Shown here in pieces: positions 27,523-36,757 of a stretch of 64,000 bases of DNA. Source of the stretch: Blastopirellula sp. J2-11 (GTDB lineage: Bacteria; Planctomycetota; Planctomycetia; Pirellulales; Pirellulaceae); the NCBI RefSeq assembly GCF_024584705.1, contig NZ_CP097384.1, positions 2,108,001-2,172,000 on the forward strand. The letters are read 5' to 3'. Position numbers and translations under genes: made by a program. The notes beneath the pieces were generated by a model. The model saw nothing but the letters and a program-made list of their open reading frames with translations. It made no database searches and was not told the DNA's origin. Numbering within the stretch: position 1 is the stretch's first letter; every line of letters starts with the position of its first letter.

Positions 27523-28326
27523 ATGGAATCTCCTGATACCGAAGCGACGAACGATCCGCTGATGGCGACCAGCGTAGGATCGATTGCGGTGCTGTGGGGC
27601 CGGCGGTTGGCGATTGCGTGGTTTTATGTTTTCAATCTGGCCGCATCGGCGCAGCTGGTCCTGCTGCCAGAAGACAAAGTCGCTCCATTCTGCCAGGCGA
27701 TGGTTCTGGGAGTTTGGTGCGGGATTGGCGGCAGTCCATTATGGAAGCGAATGTTGGCCTTCGGCCTCAGCTATTTCTATTTTGAATACGTCAATGGCAG
27801 TCGTAGAGATATCGTGTTGTTCGCTTTCATCATGTTGGTGATTGCTTTGGCCTGTGCCGTCTCGTGGCATCTTGTCGCTTTCTTTGGGGGCCGCATCCGC
27901 TGGACGTTCCCGCTTTACGATCTACTCGCTGCAACGGGTGCGACTGGAGTCGTCATCGCGGTGTGGGGAACGCGGTTTACGAAGATGATAACGCATGAAC
28001 ATGAATGGCCAATTCTGTTGAGCATCCTTGCGTACTGGGGATTGTTTGTCTCGCTGCTCGTGTGGCCCATGTTCTTCCATCAATATCAGCGAAGGTGGCG
28101 AGGGTTCATTTGGTCCTGCGTACTCATCATTCCAACTGTCGGAGCTGTAATCGAGCTTTTGGTTGTCTTTCTAAAAACGTCTGTTGGCACATTCGGAGAA
28201 ATGGCCTTGTTTTTCGCTTGGATGTTGCCATTGCTAGGGCTGAACATATACTCTGCCGAGATCGCGCTCGCCTGGTGGAAGATCGAACTTGTCAGACCGG
28301 TGGATGGCGCGGATGCAAAACACTAA
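27523..28326 (+). CDS. Polytopic membrane protein of unknown function
   Basis: About 267 residues from ATG 27523; a GTG 12 bases upstream is an alternative. Roughly seven hydrophobic segments are visible, beginning near residues 24-42, 58-73 and 95-117, and ending with LFFAWMLPLLGLNIYSAEIA. The loops are short and no catalytic motif stands out. The composition (many Trp, Phe and Leu) is that of an inner-membrane protein. I do not recognise the family. It is divergent from the ABC ATPase and is followed by REP repeats. Confidence 0.6.
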   Translation: MESPDTEATNDPLMATSVGSIAVLWGRRLAIAWFYVFNLAASAQLVLLPEDKVAPFCQAMVLGVWCGIGGSPLWKRMLAFGLSYFYFEYVNGSRRDIVLFAFIMLVIALACAVSWHLVAFFGGRIRWTFPLYDLLAATGATGVVIAVWGTRFTKMITHEHEWPILLSILAYWGLFVSLLVWPMFFHQYQRRWRGFIWSCVLIIPTVGAVIELLVVFLKTSVGTFGEMALFFAWMLPLLGLNIYSAEIALAWWKIELVRPVDGADAKH

Positions 28327-28350
28327 CGTTTGCCCGGTGGCGCCCGAGGT

Positions 28351-28449
28351 AATATCAGCCGCACGGCGTTAGCCGCGGTTTCTTCGCTGCTTGTTCCTTG
28401 CAACTGAGTTCGCCTCAAAAACCGCGGCTAACGCCGTGCGGCTGATTTT
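28351..28449. repeat. REPIN upstream of the RAYT gene
   Basis: Left arm aatatcagccgcacggcg.. (28351-28381) and right arm ..gccgtgcggctgatttt (28418-28449) are near-perfect inverted copies sharing the core gccgcggttt, with about 36 bases between. This is the best preserved inverted REP pair in the window. Confidence 0.9.
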
Positions 28450-28509
28450 GCTTGAGAACTTTGTTGCCGGGGGAATATCATCGTCAATACTGCTTGGGCG
28501 CGAAAAGAA

Positions 28510-28541
28510 GAAACCGCGGCTAAGGCCGTGCGGCTGATTTG
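28510..28541. repeat. Single REP half-site
   Basis: One copy in the orientation gaaaccgcggctaaggccg.. with a single base changed from the REPIN arms. No inverted partner is next to it. It lies between the complete REPIN and the transposase gene. Confidence 0.85.
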
Positions 28542-28640
28542 ATTGGGGACAGTCAGATTAGCCGGCGGACGTTGGCCTCGGTTCCGACGCGATTCCATCT
28601 GCAATTCACAAGTCGGACAAGCAATCGCGGCTGATACGGT

Positions 28641-29123
28641 ATGAATAATGACGAGCCGATTGCCTTTTTCATTACCTTCACTATTTACGGCACGTTTCTT
28701 CAGGGCGACGCGCGAGGATGGCGGTCGCGAAAGGATGGCTCACGTCCGCCGCAACCGCTTCTGGAGCGATGGCGACGCGATCGTCTGAACCACGACATCC
28801 TGTTATTGAACGACGCGCAGCGCACTGCGGTCGAAAAGGAGATCGATCGACTTTGCCAGTTTCGGAGCTGGAAACGGTGGGTCGCAAATCCGCGGTCGAA
28901 TCATGTTCATGTCGTGATTACGGCAGCGGGATATTCTGGCGAAAAGGTTCGTGACCAACTCAAGGCGAATTGCACACGAGCGTTGCGAGCAAGCTGGCCA
29001 GCGTTTGTCGATCGTCCTGTTTGGTCAGTTGGCGGCGATTGGAAATCGATCAACTCCGAGGACGATCTGGAGCAAGTGATCTTGTATGCGAGTGAATCGC
29101 AAGATCGGAAGGGACGCAAATGA
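28641..29123 (+). CDS. REP-associated tyrosine transposase (RAYT, Y1 Tnp/IS200-like)
   Basis: 160 residues, the normal size for single-domain Y1 transposases. The opening pattern (ITFTIYGTFLQGDARG) and the metal-binding HUH motif, here His88-Val-His90 in NHVHVVI, identify the family. Tyr149 in VILYASESQD is the probable nucleophile. It is a stand-alone gene with no TnpB partner. REP palindromes stand on both sides (28351-28541 and 29139-29233), which is the hallmark of RAYTs: they process and spread REP/REPIN sequences rather than their own gene. The frame is intact, so it may still be active. Confidence 0.85.
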   Translation: MNNDEPIAFFITFTIYGTFLQGDARGWRSRKDGSRPPQPLLERWRRDRLNHDILLLNDAQRTAVEKEIDRLCQFRSWKRWVANPRSNHVHVVITAAGYSGEKVRDQLKANCTRALRASWPAFVDRPVWSVGGDWKSINSEDDLEQVILYASESQDRKGRK

Positions 29124-29138
29124 GTAGGAGAACCTCCC

Positions 29139-29233
29139 ATCAGCCGCAGAGCGCTAGCTCCGGTTTCTGAAGCGAACTCAATCGCGAGAAACAAGCGGCG
29201 AAGAAACCGCGGCTAACGCCGTGCGGCTGATTT
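29139..29233. repeat. REPIN downstream of the RAYT gene
   Basis: Left arm catcagccgcagagcgctag.. (29139-29169) is diverged. The right arm at 29202-29233 matches the canonical REP and ends gtgcggctgattt. About 32 bases separate them. Position immediately behind the transposase stop fits a RAYT locus. Confidence 0.85.
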
Positions 29234-29277
29234 CGTTTGGGGGTAAGCAGCAAATCCAGCAGTGGTTCGGCTGTGTA

Positions 29278-29520
29278 TTACTCCTCTTCGCAGGCCAGTT
29301 CGACCATATCGAGCACCGTCTGCTTCAGCGGTTTGATTCCATCCTCTTGGATGATGCCAAACAGCTCGGCAAATTCCGCGGGGTTGGATTTGGCGCCATC
29401 GAGCGCCTGGAAGCCCATCGTGACGACGCCCAGGTAGGATTTGATGTCATGCCCTAGTTGTCGCAGCTTTTCTTTGCGTGCAGCGGCGTCGGCGGGAGTC
29501 GCTCTTTTGTCAGCGGTCAT
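29278..29520 (-). CDS. Small stand-alone H-box (DHp-like) protein
   Basis: 80 residues. The segment RQLGHDIKSYLGVVTMGFQA has the form of a histidine-kinase phospho-acceptor H-box (GHDIKS resembling GHELRN), with His24 as the candidate phospho-site. The remainder is a long amphipathic helix like the second DHp helix. There is no ATPase domain. It begins 24 bases after the stop of the 1309-residue hybrid kinase, so the two are almost certainly co-transcribed. It could act as a phosphotransfer partner, or dimerise with the kinase as a modulator. Function is inferred only. Confidence 0.65.
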   Translation of the reverse strand: MTADKRATPADAAARKEKLRQLGHDIKSYLGVVTMGFQALDGAKSNPAEFAELFGIIQEDGIKPLKQTVLDMVELACEEE

Positions 29521-29544
29521 TCAATTACCCTTTCCTATGCGTCG

Positions 29545-32500
29545 CTAAGAGTTGCTGGGGTGAACCGTGGCGAACAATTGCTGCAAGTCGCTTGGTTCGG
29601 CCGGTTTGACCAGGTGATGATTGAACCCGGCGTCGGCGGTTCGTTGTCGATCCTCGTCTTGGCCCCAACCGGTCAGCGCCACCAAAACCATCTTTTGGCC
29701 CCAGGGCTGCCGGCGAATTTCGCGGGCCGCTTCGTATCCGTTCATTTTAGGCATGCCGAGGTCCATCAGCACAATGTCGGGCGAAAATTCGGCCGCCGTG
29801 GCGATCGCCTGAACTCCGTCGTGCGCGGTCATGACTTCATTGCCGAGCATTTTGACCACCATTTTTAACATGGTCGCCGCCGCTTTGTTGTCGTCCACGA
29901 TCAGGACTCGCAGCTTGATGGGTTGCGGGGTTACGGTCAGTTCGGCCGGCGTTGCTCTTTTCGGTTCTCCTGCGATCGGCAAGCGAACGCAAAATTCACT
30001 TCCTTGATCGGGGCCATCGCTTTGCACGTCGATCGTTCCTCCGTGCAACTCGACCAATTGCTTGACCAGAGTCAGACCAATCCCCAGGCCGGTATATCCC
30101 TTTTCGAGCGGGCGATCGATTTGGGCGAACATCTCAAAAATTTGGGACTGTTGATCGAGTGGAATCCCGAGGCCGTCGTCTTTGATCGTGACCGCGACTT
30201 CCCCATTCTCGCACTGGGCCATCAGCCAAATATGACCGCCGTCTGGCGTGTATTTTGACGAATTATTCAGCAAGTTAGAGAAAACCTGGGCCAAACGGTT
30301 GGGATCGGCGTCCAACAAAATCGGCGACTCCGGCAAGGTTACCTGGAGCGTGTGTCCCGCTTCGTCAACAAAGGGCTGGGTCGCTTCGACGGCGCTGCGG
30401 ATAATTTCGCCCAATGTGATCTGGCTGGTTCGCAGTTCAATCCTGCCGCGAGTAATGCGCGAGACATCCAATAGATCGTCGATCAATCGCACCATTTGCT
30501 GCGTTTGACGTTCCATGGTGCTACGCACGTTTTCGATCAACTCGGGATTGTCCTTCACCACTTTCATGACTTCCAATCCGGTGCGGATTGGAGCGAGCGG
30601 GTTGCGCAGTTCATGTCCCAAAGTGGCCAGAAACTCGGTCTTGCGGCGATCCGATTCCGACAAGTCGGCGGCGACCTGGCGAAGTTCATCTTCAAGGCGT
30701 TTGCGCTCGGTTTGATCACGCATCACTTTCATGAAACCAAGCAGTTTTTCGTCCTCATCCAGCAAGCCGGTGGTCACGCCGGCGGCCCAAAACCGCGTCC
30801 CATCTTTGCGCAACATCCAGCGGTCGTCACTGGCGCTGCCAACCGCGGCGGCCTGATCCAATTCGGCCTGGGCGATGCCGCTGACGACATCTTCCGGCGT
30901 GAAAATCAACGAGACGATGTCTTGCCCGATAAATTCGGATTCGTCAAATCCCAGCACTCGCTGGACTCCTTCGTTCCAACTGGTGGCTCTTCCTTGCGGA
31001 TCGGTCATGAAAATCGCGTAGTCTTGGACCTGCTCGACCAAAGTGCGGAAGCGTTCCTCGCTATCGCGGCGATCTTGTTCCGTTTGCCGGCGCTGGGTGA
31101 TGTCGGTAAAGAGCAACGCGACGCGTTGACTGCTTTCGCTGCCGACCCGAAATGCGTAGACGTCAAACCAGCGACCGTCCAAGGCTTTCGCTTGATGGAC
31201 GAAGCGAGTGGAGTCGCCGGTTACCGCGACTTGGCCGTAAATCTCGAACCATTTTTCTTCATGATCCGGCGCCAGTTCGCGCATCCGCTTACCGGCTGCG
31301 TTGACGAGCCCTGTCTGTTTTTCAAACGCAGGATTAAGCTCTAGAAATTGATAATCGATCGGTTTGCCTGCATCGTCGAAGATCATCTCGACAACGCAAA
31401 AGCCTTCGTCGATCGTATTAAAGAGGGTGCGGTATCGTTCTTCATGCTGCCGCGATTCATTTTCGATCTCTTTACGCTCAGAGATATCGCGAAAGACCAG
31501 GACCGCTCCCACAATTTTGTTCGCCGCATCGCGAATCGGAGCGGCGCTATCGTCGATAAATCGCTCGGTTCCCTCTTTGGCGATCAGCACGGTATGATTC
31601 GCCAGGCCGACGATCTTCCCTTCTCGCAGCGCCCTTTCGGCCGGATTTTCGACCGGCTGTCGCGTCGATTCGTTGATGATGGAAAATACTTCGGTCAACG
31701 ATCGACCAATCGCTTCCTGCTGGCTCCAGCCGGTTAGCGCTGCGGCGACCGGATTGAGGAAAGTGACCAGCCCTTCTGCGTCGGTGCTGATAACGGCGTC
31801 GCCGATACTCGCGAGCGTGATCCGCAGCAATTCGCGATGCTCCCGCTCTTCTTGCATGACCTGACGATTGAGCAAGCCCAACGCGATCTCCTTGGAGACC
31901 GACTCCATCGCGGCGAGCGTTCTTTCGCTGAGCGCTTGCCTGGCGAAGATTCCCATCACGCCGACAAGCCGATCTGCGACGATCAAGGGATAGCCTGCGA
32001 AAGCGACCAATCCTTCGCGCTGCGCCCACTCTTGTTCAGGCACACGCGGATCGCCGATCACCGAATTGGTCAGATGGGGCGTTTTTTCTTCGGCGATTAA
32101 GCCAATTTTGAATTTGCCAACGGGAATCCGCGCATGTCCTCCATTGATATGCGTATACAAGCCGGCGCTGGCCTGCAATTCCAAGATCTGTTCCGCTTCA
32201 TTCAATGTCCAGATGCGGGCCAGCGCCGCGTCTAAGTTGGCGACTAGCGATTCGGTGCAACCTTGCAGCATGTTTGGGAGGCTGTCTCCCTGGGTCAGCA
32301 CGGCGCCGACTTCGGCGCCCAGTTGTAGGAGTCGTCTTTTTTCTTCCAGGGCCAGTTCTGATTGCCTGCGCTCGGTAATGTCTCGGAAAATCAATACGCT
32401 GCCGGCGATCTCGCCATGTCGGTCGCGAATCGGAGCGGCGCTGTCATCGATAAAATGTTCGGCCCCATCTTTGGCGATCAAGATAGTATGGTTGGCCAGG

Positions 32501-33474
32501 CCGACGATGATTCCTTCACGCAGCGCCTTGAGCGCCGGATTCTCCACTACTTGACGCGTCGTTTCGTTGACAATGTGAAAGACCGTCGTCAACGGCTGAC
32601 CGATCGCGTCGGCGTCTGTCCAGCGGGTCAGTTTTTCGGCGATGGTATTCAGATAGGTGACATTGCCGGCGGCGTCAGTGCTGATAACCGCGTCGCCGAT
32701 GCTGGCGAGCGTGATTCGCAAGCGTTCTTTTTGTTCCGCCAAGATCGCCGCCGCTTTCGCTTTTTGACGAAGGTTGCGCTGAAGAAGATAATAGACGGTG
32801 CAAACTAACGCAGATCCGAGGAGCGTCGAAAGCAAAATGGTGGCGATCGCCGTGCGAAAACTGGCCTCGGACTCTTGGCCGCGTCGCCGCAAACGTTCAT
32901 GCTCGGAAAGTTGCATGGCGGCGATCGAATCACGCACTTTTCCCATCAACGCAATCCCTCGGTCGCTGTCAACAACTTGCAGAGCGGCGGCGCGGTCGCC
33001 GGCGTCGATCAAATTGATCGTCTCCTGCAACTCGGCAAGCTTCTTGGTGACATCTTGCTCCACTACAAGCAGTCGGCGCTTCTGCTCGGCGTCCTCTTGG
33101 ATCAGGGTTCGGAGGTGAACAATTTCGGCTTGCACCTTGCCGACCGAATCGTCGTATGGTTCTAAATACTTTGGTTCTTCGGTGAGCAGATAGCCTCGTT
33201 GGCCTGTTTCGGCGTCTTTCAACAACGAGAGCAGGTTGTTGAGTTCGGAGATAATCTCTTGGGTAGCGAAGACGCGGCGATTGTTTTCGATCAATCGAAC
33301 CGTGTTCATGTATCCCAGAATGGCGCCGACGATGAGCATCGCCAATGTGACGCCAAAGCCGATGATCGTTACATCCCAGCGACGCGGGTTACGCCGCAGA
33401 TCAGCGGCCAATTCGGCGGAAGGGGCGCCGCCATCGTCTTGTAGCGGCGTTGAATCCGCAGGCTTCAGTTCCAT
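29545..33474 (-). CDS. Hybrid sensor histidine kinase with CHASE3, four PAS, GAF and receiver
   Basis: 1309 residues. Membrane helix near 38-60, CHASE3-type periplasmic sensor to about 200 (TGQRGYLLTEEPKYLEPYDD), second helix near 215-235. PAS1 (LRITLASIGDAVISTDAAG), a GAF domain near 390-545, and PAS2, a close copy of PAS1, then PAS3 and PAS4. HisKA carries the H-box LGHELRNPLAPIRTG near residue 955. The ATPase domain has NLLNNSSKYTP and DDGLGIPLD. The C-terminal receiver carries the phospho-accepting Asp in VLMDLGMPKMNGY near residue 1240. The receiver is built in, with no separate output domain, so the signal leaves through another protein, perhaps the small H-box protein next door. Ligand unknown. 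Confidence 0.93.
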   Translation of the reverse strand: MELKPADSTPLQDDGGAPSAELAADLRRNPRRWDVTIIGFGVTLAMLIVGAILGYMNTVRLIENNRRVFATQEIISELNNLLSLLKDAETGQRGYLLTEEPKYLEPYDDSVGKVQAEIVHLRTLIQEDAEQKRRLLVVEQDVTKKLAELQETINLIDAGDRAAALQVVDSDRGIALMGKVRDSIAAMQLSEHERLRRRGQESEASFRTAIATILLSTLLGSALVCTVYYLLQRNLRQKAKAAAILAEQKERLRITLASIGDAVISTDAAGNVTYLNTIAEKLTRWTDADAIGQPLTTVFHIVNETTRQVVENPALKALREGIIVGLANHTILIAKDGAEHFIDDSAAPIRDRHGEIAGSVLIFRDITERRQSELALEEKRRLLQLGAEVGAVLTQGDSLPNMLQGCTESLVANLDAALARIWTLNEAEQILELQASAGLYTHINGGHARIPVGKFKIGLIAEEKTPHLTNSVIGDPRVPEQEWAQREGLVAFAGYPLIVADRLVGVMGIFARQALSERTLAAMESVSKEIALGLLNRQVMQEEREHRELLRITLASIGDAVISTDAEGLVTFLNPVAAALTGWSQQEAIGRSLTEVFSIINESTRQPVENPAERALREGKIVGLANHTVLIAKEGTERFIDDSAAPIRDAANKIVGAVLVFRDISERKEIENESRQHEERYRTLFNTIDEGFCVVEMIFDDAGKPIDYQFLELNPAFEKQTGLVNAAGKRMRELAPDHEEKWFEIYGQVAVTGDSTRFVHQAKALDGRWFDVYAFRVGSESSQRVALLFTDITQRRQTEQDRRDSEERFRTLVEQVQDYAIFMTDPQGRATSWNEGVQRVLGFDESEFIGQDIVSLIFTPEDVVSGIAQAELDQAAAVGSASDDRWMLRKDGTRFWAAGVTTGLLDEDEKLLGFMKVMRDQTERKRLEDELRQVAADLSESDRRKTEFLATLGHELRNPLAPIRTGLEVMKVVKDNPELIENVRSTMERQTQQMVRLIDDLLDVSRITRGRIELRTSQITLGEIIRSAVEATQPFVDEAGHTLQVTLPESPILLDADPNRLAQVFSNLLNNSSKYTPDGGHIWLMAQCENGEVAVTIKDDGLGIPLDQQSQIFEMFAQIDRPLEKGYTGLGIGLTLVKQLVELHGGTIDVQSDGPDQGSEFCVRLPIAGEPKRATPAELTVTPQPIKLRVLIVDDNKAAATMLKMVVKMLGNEVMTAHDGVQAIATAAEFSPDIVLMDLGMPKMNGYEAAREIRRQPWGQKMVLVALTGWGQDEDRQRTADAGFNHHLVKPAEPSDLQQLFATVHPSNS

Positions 33475-33747
33475 GTCCGTCGCTATTCGCCGCTAATCGC
33501 TTTTAGATATTTGAACGAAATTATCCGTAGAGTTTGCTCCTGTCAGTCTGGCCTGCAACAGACTATTAAACCTAGACTGTCGCCCGAAAGCCTAGGCCAA
33601 TTACCACTTTAGAATAGGCGATCCAACGGAAAAGTCTATGGGCGCGAATTCTCTGGATGCAATCTATCGACAGAACGACCTTTTAGGCGATGCCGATCGA
33701 ACGCCGGAAAATCAGAAAACTTGCATCGGCAAAAATCAGAGCCTAGC

Positions 33748-34962
33748 CTAGGTTGACGCAGATTCGAGTTCCGAATTTTTTTCCGCTGCTAACTTCGCGG
33801 CGAGCGGCGCTATTTCGGCCGAATTGCCGGACCGGGCCGCTGGACGATTTTGTAATTGTCGGCGACGAGACATCTTCTTGCGCCACCACAGTAAAAAGCC
33901 GGTCACATACAGCGCCGCCGGAACGAAGCCAACCACAAAAAAGAGTAATCGGCCGCCGAATCCGAACGCGTCGCCGCAGTGTAAAGCAAGTTGAATGCGG
34001 TAGTACGTGTCGGCGAAGGTGAACTTGCTCCAGTCGCGGGTTGCTCTTACCTCGCCGCTGTATTGATCGAGCCAGATTCGCCCTGTTCCACGCAGTTGAC
34101 CGATTTCGCCCTGCTGGCGGACGAAGACTTTATAGGTGTCGTCCGCGCGCTGCGGCAGATGGACAAAGAAAAGTTCGGAGCCGGGCATCACCTCAGCGGC
34201 TAACTGGGCCGCTCGATCAGGACCGATCGGATCGGTGGGAGATGTCGGGACGACCGAAGTTACCTTTTGCGGGTTTTTGGTCTCGATCGAGAACATGCCG
34301 ACCACCGGTTTGACCAAAAACGGCAACCCGAGATAGACGCCGGTAAATGCGATCAGCAGCAGCGGCGGGGTCATCAGCAGACCGCTGGTCTTGTGCAGAT
34401 CGAAGTTCAGCTTGTTGCGGCGGATTCCCCAGGCGATTCGCCAGCCCCCTTTTTGCAGCGGCCACCAGAGCACGATGCCGGTGATGATCGAGATGATCAC
34501 GGTCAGGGCGATCACGCCCATGAGGATGCGACCGGTTTTGCCGAACTGTAATCGAGCGTGCAGATCATAAATCCAAGCGATCAGCCCGCTGCGCTCGGGG
34601 CGTTGCCCCAGCGATTCGGCGGTATAGGGATCGTAAAACACCTCGGTCGAGACTGGCTTCCCGCCAGAGGATTTGGCGTTGAAACGCACGTAGTAGACGT
34701 TTTCTTCTGTCCGCGGAACGGCGATTCGCTCGACGTGACCAAGCTCTGGAAATTGCTGCTGAGCGAGCGCGGTGATTTCTTCCAAAGAACGCCGCTCGCC
34801 GCGGTTCTCGGTCAGCATCATCTCGGCGTTCAGATTTTCGTCAAACGCATGTTCGAAGACGAGAATGCTGCCGGTTACCCCGGCCAGCGCAAAGATCAAG
34901 CCCGCCGTCAGTCCTAAGTATAGATGGACCTTCAACCAAATTCGCCGAGCGATCAGTCTCAT
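33748..34962 (-). CDS. PepSY-associated transmembrane protein (putative iron/siderophore reductase)
   Basis: About 404 residues from ATG 34962; GTG 35013 would add 17 residues and overlap the upstream lipoprotein gene. Four membrane segments: GLIFALAGVTGSILVFEHA near the N-terminus, a pair near residues 150-180 and 195-225, and one near 355 (FFVVGFVPAALYVTGFLLWW). Two PepSY-like periplasmic loops lie between them. This is the PiuB/PepSY_TM family, in which conserved His residues in the helices (VHLYLG, DLHKTSG, LHCGD) are thought to hold haem for ferric-siderophore reduction. It is the last of three same-strand genes. The redox role comes from family knowledge; iron as substrate is an inference. 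Confidence 0.82.
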   Translation of the reverse strand: MRLIARRIWLKVHLYLGLTAGLIFALAGVTGSILVFEHAFDENLNAEMMLTENRGERRSLEEITALAQQQFPELGHVERIAVPRTEENVYYVRFNAKSSGGKPVSTEVFYDPYTAESLGQRPERSGLIAWIYDLHARLQFGKTGRILMGVIALTVIISIITGIVLWWPLQKGGWRIAWGIRRNKLNFDLHKTSGLLMTPPLLLIAFTGVYLGLPFLVKPVVGMFSIETKNPQKVTSVVPTSPTDPIGPDRAAQLAAEVMPGSELFFVHLPQRADDTYKVFVRQQGEIGQLRGTGRIWLDQYSGEVRATRDWSKFTFADTYYRIQLALHCGDAFGFGGRLLFFVVGFVPAALYVTGFLLWWRKKMSRRRQLQNRPAARSGNSAEIAPLAAKLAAEKNSELESAST

Positions 34963-34999
34963 CGGTTCGTCTCGCAGGAGAACAGAAACATTGTTCCAA

Positions 35000-35461
35000 C
35001 TAGTCTTCTTCACGCGGCGCCGCAGTCAACCAGGCGGCGGGAACTTCCAGATGGATCGGAGGAACTTCAAGATCGTGGTCGGGGACGGTTACGCGATGTT
35101 TGGATTGGGCCGGTTTGGTAAAGCGATTGCGGAACATGTCATCGCCGGACTCCGAATTTTTGGCGGTGCGCAGAAATGTCACCACATACTCGCCTGCGAC
35201 GGCGCCATCTTCATCGGCGCTGGTTGAGAGGGCGAATTTCCCCTCTGCGTCCGTTACCCCAACCGGCTGCGCCGCGTTTCCCGTCTTGGAACTGTCGGTG
35301 CTTTGAAACCGGACGATCACCCGGTCAAGCGGCTGTCCATTGACCGTCACTAAACCGGTCACTTGGTGTTTGAGCAGACCATCGTCATAAGGAGCTTCAC
35401 CGCACCCGGTCAGGAGTGCAGCGATGATGAGCAACAAGCAGCGGCGAAGTAGTAAAGCCAT
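35000..35461 (-). CDS. Lipoprotein with carboxypeptidase-regulatory-like fold
   Basis: 153 residues with a lipoprotein signal (LLLIIAALLTGCGEAP, lipobox LTGC). The mature part reads as one transthyretin/carboxypeptidase-regulatory-like beta domain: VTGLVTVNGQPLDRVIVRF, GVTDAEGKFAL and GEYVVTFLR. Small lipoproteins of this kind are regularly encoded right behind DUF1559 genes in planctomycetes, and that is the case here (85 bases after the DUF1559 stop). Membrane-anchored; binding role unknown. Confidence 0.82.
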   Translation of the reverse strand: MALLLRRCLLLIIAALLTGCGEAPYDDGLLKHQVTGLVTVNGQPLDRVIVRFQSTDSSKTGNAAQPVGVTDAEGKFALSTSADEDGAVAGEYVVTFLRTAKNSESGDDMFRNRFTKPAQSKHRVTVPDHDLEVPPIHLEVPAAWLTAAPREED

Positions 35462-35546
35462 CGTTCTGCAATCAAGTGAATTGAAATATTCGTCGACGAT
35501 CGTTGCGAGAAGCGACTAACGGCCTGCCGAGTTGGTGAACCGGCTG

Positions 35547-36482
35547 CTAGTATTCGCCCACGACATTGCCGTCTTGAAGCTGCACTAGATTTTCGAGGAT
35601 GTTGACATCCGTGGTTTCTCCGACGAAGCGGACCGACGCATCTCCAAGCGTCGCGTGTGCGCCGCCGGGATGCCAACTGTACATATTGGATCCGTCCGCA
35701 CGGCAATTGATCAGGCAATTGCCGCCATACTGCGTGAGTCCGTCCGACGAGAAGCGGCGAAACGAAATCCGGTTTTGTCCAGCCCAGTGATGAAAGCGGT
35801 CTTTCTGATCTTCGCCGACCAGGTATTGTCTTTTCCCGTCGTAGTCCTTCGGGCCACCGCATGCTTCACCCAACATAAACGTATTGGAAAGTCCGTCGGT
35901 CACATCGCGGAATCGCACAGACACCGGGTCTTGATAGTTCATCATCCCAGCCAGGTGCGTGGTCCCGTCATAGACTTGGGACGAGGCCGAGTATTCGCAG
36001 ATCCCCGCCAAATAAGGTTCGTCAGCGGCTAGGTCATTGTCGTAGTCTCCGGTGACGGCCCAAGTACCCACTTCTTCGGCCGGCGAAGTGGGGCACTTGA
36101 AAGCGGAAATCGGCGTCTGATTTAGCTGGGCGTTGGGCGCTTTGCCGTAATTGACCGTTTCGTCCCAAGCGTCGGCAATATTCCCCTGCTCGATAAACGG
36201 CAGGATGGCTCGCGACCAACTCGCTAGGGCTCGTTTTTGCCCGCTTGATTCGGTGACCGTCTCCTGCGTGATCGGCAGTCGCCGATAGGTGTCGTGATAA
36301 TTGTGCAGTCCCAGTCCGAGCTGTTTCATGTTGTTTCCGCAGGTCATGCGTCGAGCCGCTTCGCGGGCTTGTTGCACCGCCGGCAACAGCAGCGCAATCA
36401 AGACGCCGATGATCGCGATCACGACCAGCAGTTCAACCAGCGTAAAACCAAGGCGTTTGGTAGAGCGGACATCCGGGGTCAT
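35547..36482 (-). CDS. DUF1559 protein with type IV pilin-like N-terminus
   Basis: 311 residues from ATG 36482. The N-terminus [20 protein letters not shown] is a prepilin peptidase site plus hydrophobic helix; cleavage is expected after the Gly before Phe. [20 protein letters not shown] then leads into the DUF1559 beta domain, and the typical C-terminal motifs are present ([17 protein letters not shown]). These proteins are greatly expanded in Planctomycetota and are thought to be secreted pseudopilin-like products. It heads a same-strand set with a lipoprotein and a PepSY membrane protein. Its own function is not established. Confidence 0.92.
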   Translation of the reverse strand: MTPDVRSTKRLGFTLVELLVVIAIIGVLIALLLPAVQQAREAARRMTCGNNMKQLGLGLHNYHDTYRRLPITQETVTESSGQKRALASWSRAILPFIEQGNIADAWDETVNYGKAPNAQLNQTPISAFKCPTSPAEEVGTWAVTGDYDNDLAADEPYLAGICEYSASSQVYDGTTHLAGMMNYQDPVSVRFRDVTDGLSNTFMLGEACGGPKDYDGKRQYLVGEDQKDRFHHWAGQNRISFRRFSSDGLTQYGGNCLINCRADGSNMYSWHPGGAHATLGDASVRFVGETTDVNILENLVQLQDGNVVGEY

Positions 36483-36757
36483 CGGAGTCTCCAAGAGCGA
36501 ATTCGGGTGGGAAGTTCAGCCTGCCGAGCCGTGCTCGCTAGATTTGGCTGGCCCGCAGAAGGCGCTGGCTATTCTCTGGCGGAAAGCGGGAGATGGCGCT
36601 GAGACTCAGTCTCAGCTGCGTTCACGATAGCCGCTCTGGGCTAGAGAGCAAGGGCGCGTCATACCGAAGCGGCTGATTTTCGCGGGCAATTCACGAATCG
36701 GCCGAGTTGGATTTTGAGATAATCCCTTATCCATTCAGAGCGGCAATTTGATTTACG

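Noticed and set aside
28641-29123. Complete IS200/IS605 element
   Set aside because: No TnpB and no IS ends; surrounding palindromes are REPs, so a RAYT is the better call.
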